Shown here in pieces: positions 25,922-32,702 of a stretch of DNA of 64,000 bases. Source of the stretch: Flavobacteriaceae bacterium UBA7302 (lineage in GTDB: Bacteria > Bacteroidota > Bacteroidia > Flavobacteriales > Flavobacteriaceae); contig DKQS01000009.1 in NCBI GenBank assembly GCA_002471825.1, forward strand, positions 186,001 to 250,000, in the 5' to 3' direction. Within the stretch, counting starts at the first letter, position 1, and each line of letters starts with the position of its first letter. The notes under the pieces are model-generated. The model saw only the letters and a program-made list of their open reading frames with translations. It did no database searches and had not been told where the DNA came from. The position numbers were made by a program, and so were the translations under genes.

Positions 25922-27970
25922 TTAAAATTGAGTAATGTCATCCACGTAAATGGTATAATTCGCAGAACCATCTCCTTGCGTACCATTGTCCATAATCAAC
26001 ACTAAATTATTAAAATCTACCGTAGTACTGATTCCAGCAAAACTGTAGGTTAATTCTTCCCAACCGTTCGCAACGGTAGTTGTTGCTGTGATTTCAGCTG
26101 AAGCAGTTGTATTCGGCCAAGGCGTAGCATCTTCAAACTTTAATAAAAGATTCAATCCTGCTCTTGGCGACCATACTTTTACTTTCACACCAGTTCCACC
26201 TACAAAAGTAAATGGTGCATTGGTAGTAATTTTTGAACCTGCCCAAGGCTGACCAGCATTCTTCACCATTTTAGCAACTCTTCCTGAAGTGTTACCATTT
26301 GGATCTGGGTTATCTACCACTGAAATATCACCTCCATCAAAACTAGAAAGTCCAACACCTGGTTCTAGATCTAACACCGGAGAAGTACTGATATCATCTA
26401 CATAAATGGTGTAGTTGGCCGAGCCATCTCCCTGGGTACCATTATCCATAATCAATACTAGGTTGTTAAAGTCAACAGTTCCGCTAATTCCAGTAAAGTC
26501 AAATGTTAACTCTTCCCATGCATTAGCTGCAGTAGTCGTTGCTGTGATTTCAGCTGAAGCCACTGTATTTGGCCAAGGTGTTGCATCCTCAAATTTGGCA
26601 AGTAAATTCAGACCCGCTCTTGGAGACCATACTTTTGCCTTCACAATCGGATTAGAAACATCAAATTTGTCATTAACAGTAATCTTCGAACCTGCCCATG
26701 GCTGACCAGCATTCTTAACCATTTGGAATACTCTCGATGAAGTGTTAATTCCACTTGGATCAGGGTTATCAATGGCTGTGATGTCACCACCATCAAACGA
26801 ACTTAACGTAAAGTTATCTTCGAATGTAATTGGTGTTATACCGTTAAATGGAACTGATGGTGTTTTATAAAAATAAATATTATCAATAAATACGGTTCCC
26901 GCAGCCCATGGGTCACCTACAAACTTCAATTGGTGAATGTCTGCAATAGTTAAACCTTGACTCGTAAACTCGCTTAACGGAATTTCAATACTTGTCCAAT
27001 CGTTCTTGGTAAGTGTTCTCCAAACTGGCTTTTCACCATTTGATACGCTAATTAAAGAAGTTTCAATTCGATCAACATCAGCTGTCCAAACATCCATTCT
27101 CATATACTCCATTCCTGTTAAATCTTGAGCACTACCGAACTGAATTCCTTGGTAGCTTAAGTTCACATATTGAAGCATTTTATCTCCATTCAAATCATAT
27201 TCTTGCCAGCTACTTCCTTGTCCGCCTTGCCCCCAATCTGGGAAGGTATCAGTTCCTCCAACATTTGTATAACCTCCATCTGTATAGATTGAAATTACAT
27301 CAGATGCATTTCTTGAAGGAGGTGCAACCGCAGATGCAATTGGTGCTAAAATTTCGGTTACGTCAAACTCAACTTTATACACTGTAGTTGCTATGGCACC
27401 ACCTTTTGCTGTAACAGTAACGTTGTACTTTCCTGCATTGGCATATTGGTAAGAAATTGTATTTCCGATATTACCAGATACTACTGGTTGAGTAACCCCT
27501 GTTTCACCAGAATCAAATTCGAACATTGTGGCAAAATCAGCATTGGCAGTAATGTTTACTTGCTTAGAAATAGCTTGATCGTTTTCTATAGACACCACTA
27601 AATTTTGTGGTGCTAAGAAGGAAACAACCAATTGTTGTGTTGTTCCAGCTTTTTGTCCTCTTACATTTGATGCTTCAATTTTCACATCATATGTACCTTC
27701 TGCATAAACGTGGTCTATGCTTTCTCCATGCGGAACCTCCACTTTAGGAGTTCCATCACCAAAAGTTACTTCAAAAGAAACTGCTCCATCTGCTTTCGGC
27801 GTAATTGTCACTAATCCCGTATTGTCTTGCGTAATGTTATACGTAGCTGAGATATTAGAAGGATAAGGGACAGTATCTAAAAATCCGATATCTCTTAAAT
27901 CATCAGTACATGCAACCAAAAACAAAGCAATCAAGGTAGTGTACTTCACTAAATTTTTAATTTTCTTCAT
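25922..27970 (-). CDS. PKD and multi-repeat surface glycan-binding lipoprotein
   Basis: The ORF opens at 28006 inside susD, but the signal peptide MKKIKNLVKYTTLIALFLVAC begins at 27970, which I take (682 aa; lipid cysteine 21). Order: PKD domain 1 (about 30-105, 'VTFGDGTPKVEVPHG'), PKD-like domain 2 (about 108-205), a binding-type domain (about 215-375, 'DVISIYTDGGYTN', 'TFPDWGQ', 'NLSYQGIQFG', 'VFIDNIYFYK') related to those at 6041 and 19514, then two tandem domains of about 140 residues (390-530 and 543-682), each starting 'LSSFDGGD' and ending 'YTIYVDDI'. It has no catalytic residues and follows susD by 11 bp, the usual SGBP position. Binding of beta-1,3-glucan is inferred from the locus. 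Confidence 0.8.
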   Translation of the reverse strand: MKKIKNLVKYTTLIALFLVACTDDLRDIGFLDTVPYPSNISATYNITQDNTGLVTITPKADGAVSFEVTFGDGTPKVEVPHGESIDHVYAEGTYDVKIEASNVRGQKAGTTQQLVVSFLAPQNLVVSIENDQAISKQVNITANADFATMFEFDSGETGVTQPVVSGNIGNTISYQYANAGKYNVTVTAKGGAIATTVYKVEFDVTEILAPIASAVAPPSRNASDVISIYTDGGYTNVGGTDTFPDWGQGGQGSSWQEYDLNGDKMLQYVNLSYQGIQFGSAQDLTGMEYMRMDVWTADVDRIETSLISVSNGEKPVWRTLTKNDWTSIEIPLSEFTSQGLTIADIHQLKFVGDPWAAGTVFIDNIYFYKTPSVPFNGITPITFEDNFTLSSFDGGDITAIDNPDPSGINTSSRVFQMVKNAGQPWAGSKITVNDKFDVSNPIVKAKVWSPRAGLNLLAKFEDATPWPNTVASAEITATTTAANAWEELTFDFTGISGTVDFNNLVLIMDNGTQGDGSANYTIYVDDISTSPVLDLEPGVGLSSFDGGDISVVDNPDPNGNTSGRVAKMVKNAGQPWAGSKITTNAPFTFVGGTGVKVKVWSPRAGLNLLLKFEDATPWPNTTASAEITATTTVANGWEELTYSFAGISTTVDFNNLVLIMDNGTQGDGSANYTIYVDDITQF
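25934..26352 (-). repeat. Tandem binding-domain copy 2 of the SGBP
   Basis: C-terminal copy, about 80% identical in DNA by eye to 26391-26813. Shared landmarks are 'NAGQPWAGSKIT', 'WSPRAGLNLL.KFEDATPWPN' and 'NNLVLIMDNGTQGDGSANY'. Confidence 0.8.
26391..26813 (-). repeat. Tandem binding-domain copy 1 of the SGBP
   Basis: N-terminal partner of the repeat at 25934-26352; the period is about 459 bp. High DNA identity suggests a fairly recent duplication or ongoing conversion. Confidence 0.8.
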
Positions 27971-27981
27971 GATTTCTATGT

Positions 27982-29454
27982 TTAATAACCTGGGTTTTGA
28001 TCCCATCTATTTCCTGCCAATTGAATTTCAATTAAAGGAATAGGGAATAATTCGTGTTTTCCTGCTTGGAAGCCTGGAATCGCTTGCGCTGCCTTACCTG
28101 TTCTTACTAGATCGAAGAATCGGTGACCTTCACCTACCAACTCTACTCTTCTTTCGTTCCAAATATTCTCCGTCAATGTCGAACCTGTAGAAGTTAAGTT
28201 ATTTCCTGGACCTCCAAATGCTCTTTCTCTAACTCTATTCAAATACATTAGAGCTTTAGTATCGTCTGGTGACGATTTTCTATTATGCGCTTCTGCAGCC
28301 ATTAATAATACGTCTGCAAATCGAATTGCTCTGTAGTTATTTGGATTGGTTAGGTTTCTATCACCTTGTGCTGAAGCACTTCTTTTACGAGGAATGTACT
28401 TTCTATTGAAGTAACCAGTGTGCTCGTATCCAGTTCCGAATGTAGCACCCGTAGCTGTAGCCCAAGCATCAATATCTAAAATAGCAACATCTCTTCGCAA
28501 GTCACCAGGTTCAAATGCATCATAAGCATCTTGCACTGGTACACTGAAACTAAATCCAGATGAGAACTCAGGACCAACATACGCACGAATTCCTTGGAAT
28601 CCAACCGCTACGTTACCTTCACTACACTGTAAACATCCGAATCCAGCACCTTCAAGCTCAGAATACTGTACTTCAAATACAGACTCGATGTTGTTCTCTC
28701 CTGCCTCCTCAAAAATGGTAGCATAATCAGCAACCAAATCGTAAGGCCCAGTGCTGATTAAGTTGTCTAAAACAGCAGCAGCCTCATCAAATTTATTTTG
28801 ATACAAGTAGGCTTTACCTAATAGCGCTTGTGCCGCTCCTTTGGTTGCTCTACCTACTTCCGCTTGTACAGCTGGTAATACAGCAGCAGCAGCAATTAAA
28901 TCTGCCTCGATCTGTGCATACACCTGTGCTTTCGGCGTTCTATCGATCTCAAATTGGTCTCCGAAAAGAATTCTCTTATCAACAGCTAAAGGCACATCTC
29001 CAAACCACTTTACCAATTCAAAGTAGTAGTAGGCTCTTAAGAACTGTGCTTCACCAATCATTACATCCTTTCCATTAAAGTCAATTTTATCTTTAAATTC
29101 AAGGAAGTAATTTGCGCGATTTACACCGGCAAACATCCAACTCCAAATATCACGCAATTGCTGATTCACAGGAGTGTGTATCATATCATCTACTTCTTGA
29201 ATACCAATTACGTCGGTAGCACTCTCACCACCGGCTAAGGTATTATCCGAAGCAATCTCACCCAACATTACATTTAAGTATGTAGAGTGTAATAAATCGT
29301 ATGCTCCAATAAGAGCATTGTTATAATCTTCTTCAGTGTTGAAATATCCTTCTGAATTTTCAACCTGAGGTTCTACTTCGATATAGTCCTCACAGGCCAC
29401 TAATACGATAGAAGCAATGAGAAAAAGACCTAAAATTTTATATAAGTTCTTCAT
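27982..29454 (-). CDS. susD: SusD/RagB-family outer-membrane lipoprotein
   Basis: 490 residues, lipidated at cysteine 21 ('SIVLVAC'). SusD marks: N-terminal 'YFNTEEDYNNALIGAYDLL', helical TPR-like core with 'AQFLRAYYYFELVKWFGDVPL' and 'AALLGKAYLYQNKFDEA' like segments, and the C-terminal family ending 'NIWNERRVELVGEGHRFFDLVRTG ... HELFPIPLIEIQLAGNRWDQNPGY'. It forms the lid of the SusC channel and binds glycan at the cell surface. It follows susC by 11 bp. The ligand is probably laminarin or laminari-oligosaccharides by context. Confidence 0.95.
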   Translation of the reverse strand: MKNLYKILGLFLIASIVLVACEDYIEVEPQVENSEGYFNTEEDYNNALIGAYDLLHSTYLNVMLGEIASDNTLAGGESATDVIGIQEVDDMIHTPVNQQLRDIWSWMFAGVNRANYFLEFKDKIDFNGKDVMIGEAQFLRAYYYFELVKWFGDVPLAVDKRILFGDQFEIDRTPKAQVYAQIEADLIAAAAVLPAVQAEVGRATKGAAQALLGKAYLYQNKFDEAAAVLDNLISTGPYDLVADYATIFEEAGENNIESVFEVQYSELEGAGFGCLQCSEGNVAVGFQGIRAYVGPEFSSGFSFSVPVQDAYDAFEPGDLRRDVAILDIDAWATATGATFGTGYEHTGYFNRKYIPRKRSASAQGDRNLTNPNNYRAIRFADVLLMAAEAHNRKSSPDDTKALMYLNRVRERAFGGPGNNLTSTGSTLTENIWNERRVELVGEGHRFFDLVRTGKAAQAIPGFQAGKHELFPIPLIEIQLAGNRWDQNPGY

Positions 29455-29465
29455 AATCTATTTCT

Positions 29466-32400
29466 TTAAAATTTAAGATTAACACCTAACAAAAATGTTT
29501 GTGGACTAGGATAAAATCCTTGGTCAATACCACCTCCAATTGGCGCACCAGATGAAGCTGTAGGATCGTAACCTCTATATTTAGTTAAGGTAAATAGGTT
29601 TTGTCCAGTTACGTAAAAACGAACACTGTCAAAATCAATTTTTTCTACTAAATCTTCATTTAAGGTATAACCAAGCTGTACACTTTGCAAACGCAAGAAC
29701 GAACCATCCTCTACATAGAAGTCAGAGAATAAGATGTTGTTGGTTGCACCAGTTGTTACTCTTGGGAACGAATTACTCGTACCAGGACCAGTCCAACGAT
29801 CTAAGAAATAAGTTGGTCTGTTGGTCAATGGTAAGTTACGCTCGTAGTTTCTTACGATTTCATTTCCAATAGATGCAAAAGCATAGGCATTGAAATCGAA
29901 ATTCTTATAGTTAAATGACATATTGAAACCCATTGTAATATCTGGAATTGGGTCACCAATGTTTGTACGGTCATTGTTATCAATAACACCGTCACCATTC
30001 ACGTCTACAAATCTCAAATCACCAGGAGCCGTATTAGGCAAACTCGGATTGCTATTGATCTCAGCTTGTGTTTGGAAGATTCCGTTTGTTCTGTATCCGT
30101 AGAAGTATCCGATAGGGAAACCTGCCTCCATTCTAGATGGCGGATCTTGTCCAATTCCGAATACACCACCTTCAATAACTCCAGTTGAGTTACCTACAAA
30201 CAATACTTCATTGTCCAACGTCGTGAAGTTGTAATTCAAATTGAATTTGAAATCGTCTCCAATTTGATCATTATATCCTAAAGAGAACTCAAAACCTCTG
30301 TTTTCAACTGTACCCGCATTTACTACAGGACCAGCTGCACCAGGACCACCTACACCTAAAATACCAGATACTTGTGGATTTACCAATAAGTCGTCTGTTC
30401 TCTTGTAGAAGTAGTCTGTGGTAAGGTTTACTTTTCTATCAAATAAAGTGGCGTCAATACCCACGTTAAAGTTCAAGTTCTTTTCCCAACGAATCTCTGG
30501 GTTTGAAATCGCTCCGATGGCGATACCATATTGTAATTGGTTGTTGAACACATAAGTTCCTTCCCCTGTTAATAAGGAAACAAATCCGAAGGAGCCAATT
30601 TTATCGTTACCGATGATACCCCAACTACCTCTCACCTTCAAGTTGTCTAACCAGTTAATGTCTTGCATGAAACTTTCTTCAGACATAATCCAACCTGCAG
30701 AAACAGATGGGAAGAATCCGAATTTGTTTTTCGGACCAAAATTTGAAGATCCATCACGTCTTAAGACCGCGGATAGTAAATATCTATCTTTAAACTTGTA
30801 TTGTAGTCTTGTGAAGAAAGACAATAATCTTGAATCAAAGAATTGTCTTGGCTGATTGTTAATGGCAAGATTGTCAATAGACCCTGGACCAGCATCAACT
30901 CCCCAAAGATCTCTACCTTGGACGTTGAACAACTGATTGTTGAACAAGTTGTAACCTTGTGTTCTAAACACCTCGGCACCTAACATCGCTTGTACGTAGT
31001 GATCTTCAGCAATCGTATCTTCATAATTAATCAAGGCGTTGAACGTGAAATCCTTATAGATTTGTCCAACCTCCTGAACATTAGACTGCGCTTGGGTCAC
31101 GTTAAAAACGCTTCCCTGACCAAAGAATCCTTCTGGTCGTAAATTTTTAGAGAATACGTCCGCATAGTTGAATTGATATCTTACTTCTGCTCTGAATTTT
31201 TCTAAAAATGAATAGCTCAATCGGTAAGCTCCAGCGATTTTATTCGTTGTTGCTATATTAAACGTATTGTCTACCTGTGCTAATGGATTGGCAACTTCAA
31301 TACCCGTACCAATGGTAGGTGGTAAAGAGAAATCTCCATTCGCATCTCGAACAGGAATTGTTGGAGGCATGTTTAAAGCATTAAACAATACAGACCCCAA
31401 TACATTTTCGATCAAGTTGCTTTTGTTTGAGTTGGTATAAATGGTCGATGTGGTCAACTTTAATTTTTCAGTGATGTCGTAGTTGTAGTTCAATCTAGCA
31501 ACACGTCTGTTAAAGTTTGACTTTTCACCACCAACAATACCATCTTGACTCAATACTGATAAACCAAACGATAGGGTTGACTTTTCAGTACCTTTATTTA
31601 AGGTATAATCAATACTCGAGATTGGTGCAGTTTCGAAAGTGTTTCTTTGCCAGTTTGTTCCCTGTCCTAATCCACTTGCATTTGGAAATGGTAATGGATC
31701 ACCATTCGCTGCAAACGCTTCATTAGCCAATAAGGCATACTCGGTGGCATTCAATACTGGAATCTCTCTTGTTGTTTGCTGAACTCCCATAAACATGTTC
31801 ATGGAATGTTGAATTGGTGTGTCTTTACGACCCGATTTTGTTGTAATCAAGATGACACCATTTGCACCTTGCACACCATAAATACCAGCCGTTGCATCTT
31901 TTAAGATGTTGATGGATTTGATATCCGATGGGTTAATAGCACTCAAATCACCAATACGGTTACCATCTACTAAGATTAGCGGATCGTTGTTTCCGTTTGT
32001 CGTAATACCACGAATACGAATACTCAATCCCGCACCTGGTGAACCTGAAGTTGATGTAATGTTTACACCAGCAACTTGCCCTTGCAACGCTTGTTCCACA
32101 CGCACTGGCTTGATTTCTTCAAGCGTTTCACTTGATACTAGAGATACGGCACCAGTCAATTCTTTCTTACGCTGCGTACCATAACCAACCACAACAATTT
32201 CATCCAATTGCTGTGCACTTTCATCTAAAGAAACGTCAATGACTTCCTTGTCAACAACCACTTCTTTAGTTTGCATTCCTAAATAAGAAAACACCAGAAT
32301 CGATCCTTTCTTAACTTTTCTTAATTGGTAAACTCCATCAAAGTCTGTTTCAGTACCGATGGTAGTCCCCTTAATCACAACACTTACTCCCGGAAGTGTT

Positions 32401-32504
32401 TCTCCCGTAGCAGCGTCTTTCACCACTCCCTTAACGTTAATTTCCTGCGCAAAAAAGCTCAAGGAAAACATCAAAAGGAGTAAAGTAATAGTTCCTCTTT
32501 TCAT
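29466..32504 (-). CDS. susC: SusC/RagA-family TonB-dependent transporter
   Basis: 1012 residues with a type I signal peptide (…SLSFFAQ). A carboxypeptidase-D-like domain (about 22-95, 'GVSVVIKGTTIGTETDFDG') is followed by the SusC TonB-box region 'LDEIVVVGYGTQ' (about 100-111), the plug ('RIRGITTNGNNDPLILVDG', 'ILKDATAGIYGVQGANGVI') and a 22-strand barrel ending 'FLLGVNLKF'. It imports oligosaccharides across the outer membrane with SusD. It is the first gene of the unit and lies behind boxes 4 and 5 and the SusR-like regulator gene. Confidence 0.96.
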   Translation of the reverse strand: MKRGTITLLLLMFSLSFFAQEINVKGVVKDAATGETLPGVSVVIKGTTIGTETDFDGVYQLRKVKKGSILVFSYLGMQTKEVVVDKEVIDVSLDESAQQLDEIVVVGYGTQRKKELTGAVSLVSSETLEEIKPVRVEQALQGQVAGVNITSTSGSPGAGLSIRIRGITTNGNNDPLILVDGNRIGDLSAINPSDIKSINILKDATAGIYGVQGANGVILITTKSGRKDTPIQHSMNMFMGVQQTTREIPVLNATEYALLANEAFAANGDPLPFPNASGLGQGTNWQRNTFETAPISSIDYTLNKGTEKSTLSFGLSVLSQDGIVGGEKSNFNRRVARLNYNYDITEKLKLTTSTIYTNSNKSNLIENVLGSVLFNALNMPPTIPVRDANGDFSLPPTIGTGIEVANPLAQVDNTFNIATTNKIAGAYRLSYSFLEKFRAEVRYQFNYADVFSKNLRPEGFFGQGSVFNVTQAQSNVQEVGQIYKDFTFNALINYEDTIAEDHYVQAMLGAEVFRTQGYNLFNNQLFNVQGRDLWGVDAGPGSIDNLAINNQPRQFFDSRLLSFFTRLQYKFKDRYLLSAVLRRDGSSNFGPKNKFGFFPSVSAGWIMSEESFMQDINWLDNLKVRGSWGIIGNDKIGSFGFVSLLTGEGTYVFNNQLQYGIAIGAISNPEIRWEKNLNFNVGIDATLFDRKVNLTTDYFYKRTDDLLVNPQVSGILGVGGPGAAGPVVNAGTVENRGFEFSLGYNDQIGDDFKFNLNYNFTTLDNEVLFVGNSTGVIEGGVFGIGQDPPSRMEAGFPIGYFYGYRTNGIFQTQAEINSNPSLPNTAPGDLRFVDVNGDGVIDNNDRTNIGDPIPDITMGFNMSFNYKNFDFNAYAFASIGNEIVRNYERNLPLTNRPTYFLDRWTGPGTSNSFPRVTTGATNNILFSDFYVEDGSFLRLQSVQLGYTLNEDLVEKIDFDSVRFYVTGQNLFTLTKYRGYDPTASSGAPIGGGIDQGFYPSPQTFLLGVNLKF

Positions 32505-32571
32505 CTAATTGTTCATTAAGATTAATTTGATACAAGTTAAGGAGAAATCCCAAAAAACTGTTAAAAAATTA

Positions 32572-32589
32572 CTATACAATAATCATACA
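32572..32589 (-). promoter_or_regulatory. Direct-repeat regulatory box 4
   Basis: Minus strand TGTATGATTATTGTATAG: TGTA half-sites with an 11-bp period, 68 bp before the susC start codon. It is directly preceded on the same strand by the shared 13-mer CTTACGAAAACGG (32602-32590). Confidence 0.55.
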
Positions 32590-32617
32590 CCGTTTTCGTA
32601 AGTTCAAAAACCAAGAA

Positions 32618-32649
32618 ATCCTCAAAAATTCGCGTTGAATATTGAGGAT
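32618..32649 (-). terminator. Possible terminator of the regulator gene
   Basis: A perfect 8-bp outer stem (ATCCTCAA / TTGAGGAT) with a short inner ATTC/GAAT pairing, followed on the minus strand by a T-rich but broken tract. It lies between boxes 4 and 5, so a protein-binding palindrome is the alternative. Confidence 0.4.
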
Positions 32650-32681
32650 ATGAAAATTCGGGTTCCCTAAAAAATGATATT

Positions 32682-32700
32682 TGTATAGGTAATGTATAGG
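32682..32700 (+). promoter_or_regulatory. Direct-repeat regulatory box 5 (opposite orientation)
   Basis: Plus strand TGTATAGG-TAA-TGTATAGG: an exact 8-bp repeat with 11-bp period, the most regular of the five boxes. It faces box 4 and ends two bases before the regulator's stop codon. Confidence 0.55.
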
Positions 32701-32702
32701 AA

